Assembly (NCBI RefSeq): GCF_017742215.1
Contig: NZ_JAGHKP010000002.1
Coordinates: 1,274,737-1,338,736, forward strand
DNA: 64,000 bases
Source of the DNA: Chitinophaga chungangae
Lineage (GTDB): Bacteria > Bacteroidota > Bacteroidia > Chitinophagales > Chitinophagaceae
Reading direction: 5' to 3'
Shown: positions 35,867 to 45,691 of the stretch, piece after piece
Layout of the letters: every line of letters begins with the position of its first letter
Numbering within the stretch: position 1 is the stretch's first letter
The notes under the pieces: model-generated
Databases searched by the model: none
What the model was told of the DNA's origin: nothing
The model's input: the letters and a program-made list of their open reading frames with translations, nothing else
Position numbers and translations under genes: made by a program

Positions 35867-36904
35867 ATGAAATACAATTTCTGTACATTATTCGATTCAT
35901 ATTACCTCACAAGGGGCATCGCTTTATACCGGTCGCTGGAAAAACACTGCAGGGATTTTCACCTGTACATTTTTTCCTTCGACGACAAATCGTTCTCCGT
36001 GCTTACGGAAATGAAACTCGCACATGCCACTATCATATCGCTGAAGGATTTTGAGAACGAGGAGCTTCTCCGCGTAAAACCGACCCGCACCATTGCCGAG
36101 TACTGCTGGACCTGCACCGCTTCTACGATCTGGTATGCCATCCGGAATTTCAACCTGGACCATTGCACCTACCTGGATGCGGATATGCTGTTCTTCGCTT
36201 CTCCCGACCCCATTTTCGAAGAGATCGGGGGGAGGTCTTCCGCCATTACAAAACACAACTTCAGCCCAAACCTGAAGTCGCAGGAAGTATACGGCAAGTA
36301 TTGCGTGCAGTTCGTTTTTTTCAGGAACGACGAGCATGGTATGAAAGCGCTCGCATGGTGGCGGGAAAGCTGCATCGAATGGTGTTACGCCAACCTGGAA
36401 GAAACCCGGTACGGCGACCAGAAATACCTGGATTATTTCGAAGAAAAATTCGACAACGTCTGCGTGGTGCAGCATATCGGCGTCGGCGTAGCGCCCTGGA
36501 ACTATACCAACTATCACCTCAGGGAGCTCAACGGCCAATTGAGGTTGTCCGCCAATGAAAACATGACGGAAAACGTACCGTTGATCTTCTACCATTACCA
36601 GGGCCTGAAATTCACTGATAACGGGAAGGAGATCATTTCTGAACCGGCATTCCTGAAGATCGGCAAAAACTGGCTCGCACAGGTGTATACGCCTTATATC
36701 CGCCAGCTGACGGGTATACAGCACATGCTGACGGGTACGGAAGCGGTAGAGAAAAAAATCGTGTTTCAGCGGACAAAGATCAAATCCGTTATCATGTTCT
36801 TCCGGTTGAATGTAAAAAGATTCAGTTTCCTGAGAACAATATTCTATGCATTAAAGAAAAACCGGTACGACCGGCCGAAAGGGATCGGGGGCAATATTTC
36901 ATGA
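35867..36904 (+). CDS. GT-A-fold glycosyltransferase (GT8-like)
   Basis: 345 aa. N-terminal FCTLFDSYYLTRGIALYRSL resembles GT8-type enzymes, and the metal-binding DxD is YLDADMLFF. A second conserved part RYGDQKYLDYF and an HIGVGVAPWN segment fit product/donor binding. It starts 4 bases after fdtB, so it may transfer the sugar made by FdtA/FdtB, but donor use is not shown by sequence. Confidence 0.75.
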   Translation: MKYNFCTLFDSYYLTRGIALYRSLEKHCRDFHLYIFSFDDKSFSVLTEMKLAHATIISLKDFENEELLRVKPTRTIAEYCWTCTASTIWYAIRNFNLDHCTYLDADMLFFASPDPIFEEIGGRSSAITKHNFSPNLKSQEVYGKYCVQFVFFRNDEHGMKALAWWRESCIEWCYANLEETRYGDQKYLDYFEEKFDNVCVVQHIGVGVAPWNYTNYHLRELNGQLRLSANENMTENVPLIFYHYQGLKFTDNGKEIISEPAFLKIGKNWLAQVYTPYIRQLTGIQHMLTGTEAVEKKIVFQRTKIKSVIMFFRLNVKRFSFLRTIFYALKKNRYDRPKGIGGNIS

Positions 36905-36955
36905 TCCGGCGGCATTCTTTAAAAACCTATCAAAACATTCAAAACAATTGCACAT

Positions 36956-37996
36956 ATGTTTCAGAATAAGATACTATTAATTACGGGGGGAACAGGATCT
37001 TTTGGAAATGCGGTGCTCAACCGCTTTGTGAATACGGATCATTTTAAGGAAATACGGATCTTCAGCCGTGACGAGAAAAAACAGGATGACCTGCGCAAAC
37101 GCATCAACAATCCGAAAGTGAAGTTCTATATCGGCGACGTAAGAGATTATGCCGGTGTAGACGCCGCCGTAAAAGGAGTCGATTATATATTTCATGCGGC
37201 GGCGCTGAAACAGGTGCCCTCCTGCGAGTTTTTCCCGCTGGAAGCCGTTAAGACCAACATACTCGGTACGGACAACGTGCTTGCCGCCGCTGAAAAATAC
37301 GGTGTGAAACGCACGGTAGTGCTCAGTACGGATAAAGCGGCATATCCGATCAATGCAATGGGCATGTCCAAAGCGCTGATGGAAAAAGTGATGGTGGCCA
37401 AGTCCAGGAACCTGGACGATTCCCTGTCCATCTTCTGCGGCACCCGGTACGGCAACGTAATGGCCTCCCGAGGCTCCGTGATCCCGCTGTTCATCGAGCA
37501 GATCAAAGCCGGCAAACCGCTTACGATCACCGACCCGAACATGACCCGTTTCATGATGACGCTGGAAGACGCGGTTGACCTGGTGCTGTTCGCCTTCGGG
37601 AACGGCAGGCAGGGAGACATCTTCGTGCAAAAATCTCCCGCCGCTACCGTGGAAACGCTGGCCAAGGCGCTGCTGGAGCTTTACGGGGCGAAGAACGAGA
37701 TCAGGATCATCGGCACCCGCCATGGCGAAAAGCTGTATGAAACCCTGGTTAACAGGGAAGATATGGTGAAAGCCAGCGACGTCAGCAACTATTATCGTAT
37801 TCCGGCAGATAACAGGGACCTCAACTACGAACAGTTTTTCTCCGAAGGTGAAGTAAAGGTCAGCTCGTTTGATGAGTATAATTCACACAATACCACCCGC
37901 CTGGATGTGGAAGGAATGAAAGCGCTCCTGATGAAACTCCCGGTGATCCGGAGAGATATCCTGGGAGAAACAAACGTTGTTCAGTATCCTGATTGA
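36956..37996 (+). CDS. capE: UDP-GlcNAc 4,6-dehydratase/5-epimerase CapE
   Basis: 346 aa extended SDR. First step to UDP-L-FucNAc. Rossmann motif ITGGTGSFGN; the dehydratase triad region LSTDKAAYPINAMGMSK keeps Asp126 and Lys127 and has Met135 where classical SDRs have Tyr, as in CapE/WbjB. CapF and CapG homologues follow at 20-base spacings, so the three-gene pathway is complete and in order. Confidence 0.92.
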   Translation: MFQNKILLITGGTGSFGNAVLNRFVNTDHFKEIRIFSRDEKKQDDLRKRINNPKVKFYIGDVRDYAGVDAAVKGVDYIFHAAALKQVPSCEFFPLEAVKTNILGTDNVLAAAEKYGVKRTVVLSTDKAAYPINAMGMSKALMEKVMVAKSRNLDDSLSIFCGTRYGNVMASRGSVIPLFIEQIKAGKPLTITDPNMTRFMMTLEDAVDLVLFAFGNGRQGDIFVQKSPAATVETLAKALLELYGAKNEIRIIGTRHGEKLYETLVNREDMVKASDVSNYYRIPADNRDLNYEQFFSEGEVKVSSFDEYNSHNTTRLDVEGMKALLMKLPVIRRDILGETNVVQYPD

Positions 37997-38016
37997 TCTT
38001 TCCATAAACGAGACCC

Positions 38017-39135
38017 ATGTTGAAAATAGGAATTACCGGCCAGGCCGGTTTTGTCGGAAAACATCTTTATAATGTCCTGGGGCTTTACCCTTCGGAGTTC
38101 GAACGGGTCGGCTTCGACCGCTCGTATTTCGCGGACGGCGGGAAAATGGATGAGTTTGTCCGGCAGTGCAATGTGATCGTGCATCTTGCAGGCGTAAACA
38201 GGCACAGCGATCCGCGGTGCATTTACGATACCAATGTCGCGCTGGCGGAAAACCTCGTTGCCTCCCTGGACCGCTGCGGCAGCAAGGCGCATGTGATCTA
38301 TTCCTCTTCCACGCAGGAAGAAAGGGATAATCCTTACGGCCGGTCGAAACTGGCGGGCAGAAAGATGCTGGCGGACTGGGCCGCCCGGGCGGGCGGCAAG
38401 TTTACCGGAATGATCATACCCAACGTTTTCGGCCCTTTCGGCCATCCTTATTACAACTCGGTGATCGCTACCTTCTGCCATCAGCTTTCGCACAATGAAA
38501 CGCCTGTGATAGAGGCCGATGGGGAATTAAAACTGATCTATGTAGGCGAACTGGCCGGCAAAATGCTGGAATGCATCCAGAACGGGCAGGCCGCGGACCA
38601 GCTGCTGGTGCCGCATACGCACCAGGCACGGGTATCCGAGATACTCGCGCTGCTGAAGACCTACCGCGACGAATACCAGGAACGCGGGATCATACCCGCC
38701 CTCCGGAATGATTTTGAACTGAATCTTTTTAACACCTACCGGTGTTACATGGATATCGGGCGGCACTATCCGGTGAGCTTCAGGCTGCATACCGACATGA
38801 GGGGCTCTTTTGTGGAAGTGGTACGCCTGAATACCGGCGGACAGGTTTCGTTCTCCACCACCCTGCCGGGGATAACAAGAGGCAATCACTTCCATACCCG
38901 CAAAATCGAACGGTTTGCAGTGATCAGGGGAAAGGCGCTGATACAGCTGAGGCAGGTAGGCACCGGGAATGTCATGAATTTTAACGTATCCGGCGATCAG
39001 CCTTCGTACATAGACATGCCGGTATGGCATACGCACAACATCACCAATACCGGGGAAGAAGAGCTGTTTACGATCTTCTGGATCAACGAATGTTTTGATC
39101 CCGAAGATCCTGATACCTACATGGAAGTCGTTTAA
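38017..39135 (+). CDS. capF: Bifunctional CapF (UDP-keto-sugar 3-epimerase/4-reductase)
   Basis: 372 aa. N-terminal SDR reductase domain (LKIGITGQAGFVGKHL, catalytic YGRSK) and a C-terminal cupin from about residue 250 (DMRGSFVEVVR, RGNHFHTRKIERF), the architecture specific to CapF/WbjC. It makes UDP-2-acetamido-2,6-dideoxy-L-talose for CapG. Cytoplasmic, middle gene of capEFG. Confidence 0.93.
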   Translation: MLKIGITGQAGFVGKHLYNVLGLYPSEFERVGFDRSYFADGGKMDEFVRQCNVIVHLAGVNRHSDPRCIYDTNVALAENLVASLDRCGSKAHVIYSSSTQEERDNPYGRSKLAGRKMLADWAARAGGKFTGMIIPNVFGPFGHPYYNSVIATFCHQLSHNETPVIEADGELKLIYVGELAGKMLECIQNGQAADQLLVPHTHQARVSEILALLKTYRDEYQERGIIPALRNDFELNLFNTYRCYMDIGRHYPVSFRLHTDMRGSFVEVVRLNTGGQVSFSTTLPGITRGNHFHTRKIERFAVIRGKALIQLRQVGTGNVMNFNVSGDQPSYIDMPVWHTHNITNTGEEELFTIFWINECFDPEDPDTYMEVV

Positions 39136-39156
39136 ATACGCAGTATTTTTTACATT

Positions 39157-40296
39157 ATGAAAGCAAAACTGAAAGTAATGACCGTCGTTGGCACCCGCCC
39201 TGAAATCATCAGGCTGGCCCGTGTCATCGCAAAACTGGACGAATCTCCTGCTATCGATCATATTCTTGTTCACACCGGCCAGAATTATGATTATGAGCTT
39301 AACCAGATCTTCTTTGACGATCTCGGGATCCGCAAACCTGATTTTTTTCTTGACGCGGCAGGTAAATCCGCTACTGAAACGGTCGGTCAGATACTCATCA
39401 AGATCGATCCGCTGCTGGGAAACGAGCAACCGGATGCGTTCCTCGTGCTGGGAGATACCAATTCCTGCCTCTGCGCCATCCCGGCCAAAAAGCGCCACAT
39501 TCCCATATTTCACATGGAAGCCGGCAACCGCTGCTTCGATCAGCGCGTGCCGGAAGAAACCAACCGGCGGATCGTGGATCATATTTCCGACATCAACCTT
39601 ACATACAGCGATATCGCCAGGGAATACCTGCTGCGGGAAGGGCTCCCGGCAGACAGGATCATCAAAACGGGCTCGCCGATGTTTGAAGTGCTCGAACATT
39701 ACCGGCCCGGGATTGAGGCTTCCGGCATCTTGCACCAGCTAGGCCTTGAAGAACACAAATACTTTGTGGTTTCATCGCACCGCGAAGAAAACGTCAACGA
39801 CCCGCGGAATTTCGCGGCGCTCATCGAAAGCCTGAACCTGATCGCCGAAAAGTACCGGTTCCCGATCATCGTGAGCACACATCCCAGAACAAGGAAACTG
39901 ATCGAGGCAGGCAACATTAAAGCCCGGCCGGAGATCCTATTCCTGAAACCGATGGGATTCACAGACTACAACGCTTTGCAGCTGAAGTCATACGCCGTGC
40001 TGTCCGACAGCGGTACCATTTCCGAAGAATCGTCTATCCTCAACTTCCCCGCCCTTAACATCCGGGAAGCGCATGAAAGGCCTGAAGCCATGGAAGAAGC
40101 ATCCGTAATGCTCGTTGGGCTGAACCCCGAGCGGATACTGCAGGGACTAACACAGCTGGAACATATGGAAAGAGGCAAGCGGGCGTTCAGGCAGGTCGCA
40201 GACTACAGCATGCCTAACGTTTCTGATAAAATGGTCCGGATCATCATCAGTTATACCGATTACGTAAGGAGAGTGGTATGGTCTGAAAAAAAGTGA
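39157..40296 (+). CDS. capG: UDP-L-FucNAc-forming 2-epimerase CapG
   Basis: 379 aa, homologous to non-hydrolysing UDP-GlcNAc 2-epimerases but of the CapG/WbjD/FnlC subgroup: VVGTRPEIIRLARVIAKL, HTGQNYDYELNQIFF, HMEAGNRCFDQRVPEE. It converts UDP-L-PneNAc/L-talosamine-type intermediate to UDP-L-FucNAc. Distinct from the WecB copy at 21305, so the two epimerases serve different sugars. Confidence 0.92.
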   Translation: MKAKLKVMTVVGTRPEIIRLARVIAKLDESPAIDHILVHTGQNYDYELNQIFFDDLGIRKPDFFLDAAGKSATETVGQILIKIDPLLGNEQPDAFLVLGDTNSCLCAIPAKKRHIPIFHMEAGNRCFDQRVPEETNRRIVDHISDINLTYSDIAREYLLREGLPADRIIKTGSPMFEVLEHYRPGIEASGILHQLGLEEHKYFVVSSHREENVNDPRNFAALIESLNLIAEKYRFPIIVSTHPRTRKLIEAGNIKARPEILFLKPMGFTDYNALQLKSYAVLSDSGTISEESSILNFPALNIREAHERPEAMEEASVMLVGLNPERILQGLTQLEHMERGKRAFRQVADYSMPNVSDKMVRIIISYTDYVRRVVWSEKK

Positions 40297-40350
40297 CAGC
40301 CATTCAACATTATTCAAAATCTTTACCTTTATTACAAAGTATCGTCCAAT

Positions 40351-41562
40351 ATGCAATTTGAACTCAATAAATTTATCAGCGAGGCCGTTACCGAACGCGA
40401 GGAGAGCCTGTTCAGCGAAGACCTGAAGACGCGGGATGTTTTGCTGCATGAAAAAATAAAGGACAAGTCCATGCTGGTGATCGGTGGCGCAGGCACCATC
40501 GGCTCGTCCTATATCAAAGCCGCATTGAGATACGCTCCCCGGACGCTTTATGTGATAGACAACGATGAAAACGGCCTTACCGAGCTGGTGAGGGATATCA
40601 GGAGCACGTTTACGCTGCCTGCCGGATTCGAGATCCATACTTACCCGATCGACTTCGGTGATCCCATCTTCGAAAAGATACTGGAAAACGAAGGCCCTTT
40701 CGATATCGTCGCTAATTTCGCGGCGCATAAACATGTCCGCAGTGAAAAAGATCCCTATTCCATCGAGGCGATGCTGAACAATAATGTCATCAAGGCCAAG
40801 AACCTGCTTGACCAGCTTGCCAGGCATAAACCCTCGCATTTCTTTTGCGTATCCACCGATAAGGCGGCCAACCCGGTAAACGTGATGGGAGCCAGCAAAA
40901 AGATTATGGAATACCTGATACTGGCTTATTCAGAACAGTTCAAGATCACCACGGCCCGGTTCGCGAACGTGGCGTTCTCCAATGGCAGCCTGCCATTCGG
41001 CTTTACCCAAAGGATGTTAAAGATGCAGCCTTTATCCAGCCCCGGCAATATCAAACGTTATTTCGTATCTCCCCAGGAGGCGGGCGAGCTTTGCCTGATC
41101 GCCTGCATGCTCGGCGATAATGGCGATATATTCTTCCCCAAGTTGGGAGAAGAGCATATGAAAACCTTTGCCACCATCGCAGAGCGTTACCTGGAAGCGC
41201 TCGGCTACACCCCCGATCATTGCCGGACGGAAGAGGAAGCACGTAACAAAGCGGCCAGGCTGGATAAAACCTCCCGCCAGTACCCGGTTTACTTTTTCGA
41301 ATCGGATACGTCCGGCGAAAAGACGTTTGAAGAATTTTATACGGACGAAGAAGAGCTGGACCTTGATTCCTTCCGGCAACTGGGAGTTATAAAAAATGCG
41401 GCAAGGCGGCCGCTGGAAGAAATGGTTTCCATCATCAGCAGGATCGAAAAGCTCTTTACCCAGAAAGGCCTGCGCAAAGAAGCCGTCATTGATGAGCTGA
41501 AACGTATTATCCCTTCCTTCCAGCATATCGAAACCGGTAAGAGCCTGGATCAACGAATGTAA
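40351..41562 (+). CDS. CapD/PglF-like nucleotide-sugar dehydratase, soluble
   Basis: 403 aa extended SDR of the polysaccharide-biosynthesis (CapD/PglF/WbpM) family but without the N-terminal membrane domain. Rossmann motif VIGGAGTIGSSYI; the active-site stretch STDKAANPVNVMGASKK retains Asp170, Lys171 and Met179, as in retaining UDP-GlcNAc 4,6-dehydratases. Probably yields UDP-2-acetamido-4-keto-2,6-dideoxy-glucose, precursor of QuiNAc or bacillosamine-type sugars. The initiating transferase follows 10 bases later and may use the product; the SDR at 46918 could be the 4-ketoreductase. Confidence 0.82.
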   Translation: MQFELNKFISEAVTEREESLFSEDLKTRDVLLHEKIKDKSMLVIGGAGTIGSSYIKAALRYAPRTLYVIDNDENGLTELVRDIRSTFTLPAGFEIHTYPIDFGDPIFEKILENEGPFDIVANFAAHKHVRSEKDPYSIEAMLNNNVIKAKNLLDQLARHKPSHFFCVSTDKAANPVNVMGASKKIMEYLILAYSEQFKITTARFANVAFSNGSLPFGFTQRMLKMQPLSSPGNIKRYFVSPQEAGELCLIACMLGDNGDIFFPKLGEEHMKTFATIAERYLEALGYTPDHCRTEEEARNKAARLDKTSRQYPVYFFESDTSGEKTFEEFYTDEEELDLDSFRQLGVIKNAARRPLEEMVSIISRIEKLFTQKGLRKEAVIDELKRIIPSFQHIETGKSLDQRM

Positions 41563-41572
41563 TACTCATCTT

Positions 41573-42235
41573 ATGTACAACATCATAAAGCGACTGTTCG
41601 ATCTTATTGCTTCTTTAATTGCCATCATCATACTCCTGCCGGTTTTTATCCCCATCATCATCCTGCTGAAATTTTCGGGGGAAGGCGAGATATTCTATTT
41701 CCAGAAAAGGATCGGGTACAAAAACAAAATGTTTGACATCTGGAAGTTCGCCACCATGTTAAAGAACAGTCCCAACATGGGCACAGGCTCCATCACGCTC
41801 CGGAACGACCCCCGTGTAACATCCGTGGGCAAATTCCTCCGCATCACGAAGATCAATGAGCTGCCGCAGCTCGTCAACGTATTGATCGGCAATATGAGCG
41901 TGGTAGGCCCCAGGCCCCTGGTACAGCGCACTTTCGACGCCTATCCCGTTCACATCAGGGAAATTGTTTATAATTCCAAGCCGGGCATTACCGGCATCGG
42001 CTCCGTGATCTTCCGCGACGAGGAAAAAATGATATCCTCTTCTTCCATGGACCCGCACGAATATTATGATCGCGTGATCGCACCCTACAAAGGCGCATTG
42101 GAAGAATGGTACCAGCAAAACAAAACGCTGCTCACCGACCTCAAGATCATTTTCCTGACCATGTGGGTGGTCGTATTCCCGGAAAGCGAACTGCCGCATA
42201 AAATGTTCAAATCCCTGCCTCCCAAAACTTTATAA
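41573..42235 (+). CDS. Initiating undecaprenyl-phosphate sugar-1-phosphate transferase (PglC/WcaJ family)
   Basis: 220 aa monotopic phosphoglycosyl transferase: one N-terminal hydrophobic segment (about 8-30), then [42 protein letters not shown] and the conserved catalytic Asp/Glu region of the family. It starts the repeat unit by moving sugar-1-phosphate onto undecaprenyl phosphate at the inner membrane. Short form, like PglC, suggesting a di-N-acetyl or 6-deoxy-HexNAc substrate; that preference is inference. Confidence 0.9.
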   Translation: MYNIIKRLFDLIASLIAIIILLPVFIPIIILLKFSGEGEIFYFQKRIGYKNKMFDIWKFATMLKNSPNMGTGSITLRNDPRVTSVGKFLRITKINELPQLVNVLIGNMSVVGPRPLVQRTFDAYPVHIREIVYNSKPGITGIGSVIFRDEEKMISSSSMDPHEYYDRVIAPYKGALEEWYQQNKTLLTDLKIIFLTMWVVVFPESELPHKMFKSLPPKTL

Positions 42236-42311
42236 CCAGCCTGTTTCGCCGAATCTCGGAAAAGTTTCGGAAATTTATAACGCCATACGTTAATGAGTAA
42301 ACGGTTGTTAT

Positions 42312-44018
42312 ATGTTCGATATCACAAATAAAATAGTTCGGAACTCCTGCGCAATCTTCCTGCTGGTTCTTTGCAGCACCGGCCGGATCTTTGGGCAGGC
42401 GCCTCCCATCCCGCAAAAGGCTTATAAAAACGACCTGCTCAACAGGCTGAAAACATTGGGCAACTACAACGTAGCCCGGCAACTGGCAGCTTCCGACGCC
42501 GGCCTGCGGTCTGCGGACATCGGCGATAACATCAACGAAACACAATACCGTTCATTCCTTCAGAAAATAAGGCTTTCCTACCGGGACGGCCTGGTGAAAA
42601 AAATAAATAGCCCCGCCAATAAACTCTACTACGAAGTGATCAACCCATGGCAGGATATTGCAACGGACATGATCAATGTGAACGGACAGAAAAAGGCGGC
42701 GGGGATAGACATTAAAAACATCATCAATGGCAGCCGGTACGCCGCTTTCTGGGTGTGCAACCTGGATAATAAAACGCAAGCCCTAAGCCTGGGCATGTCC
42801 GCCGCCAGCAGCACTTCCCTGATCAGCTTCTATGATGCGCAATTCGTTCTCTGCAAAAACTACAAAAATACACCGGATGCCCTCATTCCCGTTGGCAGCT
42901 CCATTAATATCGCTCCCGGGGAGGTAAAAGTATTTTTTGTCACGATAAAAGGCCGGAAAAGCGGGAGCGAAAATAACAGCATCCAGGTCAGGAGCAGCCT
43001 CGGCAATACGGCCATCCCCCTGAGCATCCGCAATTATCCCGTTACGGTTACTGCGGGCAACGTCGGGCTGAACGCCATTAACTGGGCGTACTATTATTAT
43101 CCCTTTTTTAAAGGAAAAGAAAAAGCTGCAACCGCCAACCTGAAAGATCATTACATCAATACGGTCGTGATACCCATAAACAACCTGCCTGTTTTTGCCA
43201 TGGGCAAACCCCTTGCTTCCAAAAGTTTCGACCTTTATATAGATGAGTTCAAACAATATCCGAACATCATCCTGGGCCTGGACCTTGGGCGGCAGTCGAA
43301 GGAAAAGGATTATATGTCGCCGGCATGGAAAAAATCATTCATAGCCTGGTATTCCACGATCGTCAGCCGCTTTAAAAATAAAGGCGTGGCGGAAAACAGG
43401 CTTTACCTTTATGTTGCCGATGAGCCTAAACCGGCGGAACTGCCCGTCTTGACCGATTTCATCAAATGGGTCAGAAGCGCCATTCCCACTGCCAGGTTAT
43501 ATGCCACGCTCAATGACAAATCCTGTACCGACCGGCTGCTGCCGCTCCTGGATGTCGGTCAGCTGTACAACCGGTCGCTGTTAAGCCTCGACGTGAAACA
43601 GAACAACATGAACAAGGTCTGGATATACGATACCAAGAACAAAGCGTTTGCGCCTTATCAGTCTTTCCGTCTCACAGCCTGGGAAGCTTTCCTGAAAGGT
43701 TACGGCGGCATCGGCTTCTGGAATTATGCGGACATTGCCAGGGGAGCGGGTGCGGAGAACTCCGCCTGGAATGACTTTGACGGGGCTTATGAAGATTATA
43801 ACGTAGTGTACGACATCAACGGCGGGATCATCAACAGCAGGAGATGGGAAGCGTTTAAGGCGGGCATTGAAGATTATTATATACTGAAAACCTATGCTTC
43901 GAAGTATGGTATGGCCGCCGCCAGGCAATTCTGCAGCGATGTGCTCAAAAATCCCAAAGACATTAACCGGGCGGACCAGGTGCGCAACAGCTTGCTTGCA
44001 AAGCTTGGAGGGAATTAG
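42312..44018 (+). CDS. Secreted DUF4091-like (glycoside-hydrolase-like) protein
   Basis: 568 aa with a signal peptide (hydrophobic 14-25, ending IFGQ). The C-terminal region has a TIM-barrel glycosidase look: YLYVADEPKPAELP, GIGFWNYADIARG and EAFKAGIEDYYILK, typical of DUF4091 proteins. Acidic candidates occur at DEP and in the later GIEDYY. Being inside the locus it may trim or degrade the polymer it accompanies. Exact substrate unknown. Confidence 0.65.
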   Translation: MFDITNKIVRNSCAIFLLVLCSTGRIFGQAPPIPQKAYKNDLLNRLKTLGNYNVARQLAASDAGLRSADIGDNINETQYRSFLQKIRLSYRDGLVKKINSPANKLYYEVINPWQDIATDMINVNGQKKAAGIDIKNIINGSRYAAFWVCNLDNKTQALSLGMSAASSTSLISFYDAQFVLCKNYKNTPDALIPVGSSINIAPGEVKVFFVTIKGRKSGSENNSIQVRSSLGNTAIPLSIRNYPVTVTAGNVGLNAINWAYYYYPFFKGKEKAATANLKDHYINTVVIPINNLPVFAMGKPLASKSFDLYIDEFKQYPNIILGLDLGRQSKEKDYMSPAWKKSFIAWYSTIVSRFKNKGVAENRLYLYVADEPKPAELPVLTDFIKWVRSAIPTARLYATLNDKSCTDRLLPLLDVGQLYNRSLLSLDVKQNNMNKVWIYDTKNKAFAPYQSFRLTAWEAFLKGYGGIGFWNYADIARGAGAENSAWNDFDGAYEDYNVVYDINGGIINSRRWEAFKAGIEDYYILKTYASKYGMAAARQFCSDVLKNPKDINRADQVRNSLLAKLGGN

Positions 44019-44090
44019 ATTCCCGTAATGATTACTATATTCGCTCCCGCAAGGCACAATTTTTGCCATCCGTGAACCAAACTATTGATA

Positions 44091-45677
44091 ATGAAGCATA
44101 TCCTTCATATTACCGCCATCCTTTTGCTACTTACCACCCCCACCTTCGCCCAGGAAAAGCTGCCTGTGATAGCGCCTTATCATGCGCAGAATATCCGCGA
44201 GCTTTACCTGGATACAGCCAACCATCATACTGCGCTCAAAACCATTCTACATGAGGATACTTCCGCCATGTATACAAGGCCGGATACCGCCAAACGCAGC
44301 TGGTTTCACCGCAAGCTGTTCAAAGAGCACCTGTTTGAGTTCAGGAACAAGGAATACAATGTCTTCATCGACTTCCTGCCCGATCTTCAGCTCGGGAAAA
44401 GCAACCGTAACAAAAATCTCTGGCTGAATACCCGCGGAGCAAGGGTCCAGGCCAATATCGGCAAAGGCTTTTATTTCGAAACTTCTTTTTATGAGAACCA
44501 GGGCCTGTTTCCCGTATATCTCGATAGTTTCGTGGCCAGGCGCAGGGTGATACCGGGCCAGGGAGAAGCAAAGGTTTCCTCCATCGGCAAATCGTATGAT
44601 TACTCTTACGTTAATGCATTACTCTCTTATTCACCCGGGAAATACCTGAATTTTGCGGTCGGGTACGGCACCAATTTCATTGGCGACGGATACCGCTCGC
44701 TGATACTTTCCGATATAGGGTTCAGCTATCCTTATCTGAAAATAACCGGCACGCTCGGCCAGTTCCAGTATACTTCCATGTGGACCCAATTCATGGACCT
44801 CAGCAGCCAGTCGTTTAACCAGGCCTACGAAGGCATTGGTTATCCCAAAAAATGGGGCGTGTTTCATTACCTGGACTGGAACGCCACCAAAAAATTGACC
44901 GTCGGCGTTTTTGATGCCATCATATGGGGCGACATAGATACTGCAGGGCGTAAAAGAGGATTCGATTGGAGCTATATGAATCCCATCATCTTCCTCCGCC
45001 CCTCCGAATTCTCGGTAGGCTCTTCAGACAATGCCATTATAGGCCTCAACGCGAAATATAAAGTATTTCCCAAAACCACGGTGTACGGGCAGTTCGTGCT
45101 GGATGAATTCAAAATAAAAGAACTGCTGGCCGGCGATAAATGGTGGGGAAACAAATGGGGCGCCCAGCTGGGCTTCCGCTCCTTCGACCTGTTCAAAGTG
45201 CCACGCCTCGATCTGCAGGGCGAGCTGAATATGGTGCGGCCTTATACTTATTCTTTCAGAAATACGCTGGCCAACTATGCGCACTACAATCAATCCCTCG
45301 CTCACCCCATGGGCGCCAATGTAAGGGAACTGCTGGGCATCGCCTCCTACACCTACAAACGCTGGTACTTCCGGGGCCAATTGAATTATGCCAGCTACGG
45401 CCTGGACCCAAATAAGACCGTCAGCTATGGCGGAGACATCTTCAAACCCTATGATCAGCGTGTAAAAGATTATGACAACACATTCGGACAAGGTATAAAA
45501 ACGGATTTCCTGTACGGTCAGGGCACCGTCGCGTTTGTGCTGAACCCGAAATACAACCTCCGCCTGGAACTCTCGGCTGCCGGCCGCCAGGAAAAAAATG
45601 ACCTGGAAACCAGGCGGGAATTCATTTTTTCTTTCGGATTAAGAAGTACTTTCCGGCAATTCTACTACGATTTCTAA
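44091..45677 (+). CDS. RemB/Wzi-like outer-membrane beta-barrel protein
   Basis: 528 aa from ATG 44091 (a TTG at 44085 is less likely). Signal peptide about 1-20 ending TFAQ. The rest has alternating hydrophobic and aromatic residues of a beta-barrel, with LSYSPGKYLNFAVGYGTNFIGDGYRSL typical of capsule-assembly Wzi and Flavobacterium RemB proteins, and a C-terminal FRQFYYDF ending in aromatic Phe. In capsule systems Wzi anchors polysaccharide to the surface; RemB is linked to gliding motility. A link to retention of this polymer is the simplest reading. Confidence 0.75.
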   Translation: MKHILHITAILLLLTTPTFAQEKLPVIAPYHAQNIRELYLDTANHHTALKTILHEDTSAMYTRPDTAKRSWFHRKLFKEHLFEFRNKEYNVFIDFLPDLQLGKSNRNKNLWLNTRGARVQANIGKGFYFETSFYENQGLFPVYLDSFVARRRVIPGQGEAKVSSIGKSYDYSYVNALLSYSPGKYLNFAVGYGTNFIGDGYRSLILSDIGFSYPYLKITGTLGQFQYTSMWTQFMDLSSQSFNQAYEGIGYPKKWGVFHYLDWNATKKLTVGVFDAIIWGDIDTAGRKRGFDWSYMNPIIFLRPSEFSVGSSDNAIIGLNAKYKVFPKTTVYGQFVLDEFKIKELLAGDKWWGNKWGAQLGFRSFDLFKVPRLDLQGELNMVRPYTYSFRNTLANYAHYNQSLAHPMGANVRELLGIASYTYKRWYFRGQLNYASYGLDPNKTVSYGGDIFKPYDQRVKDYDNTFGQGIKTDFLYGQGTVAFVLNPKYNLRLELSAAGRQEKNDLETRREFIFSFGLRSTFRQFYYDF

Positions 45678-45691
45678 AATAAAAAACAAAA

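Noticed and set aside
38527..39735. 402-codon minus-strand ORF
   Set aside because: Antisense across capF and capG, both certain genes.
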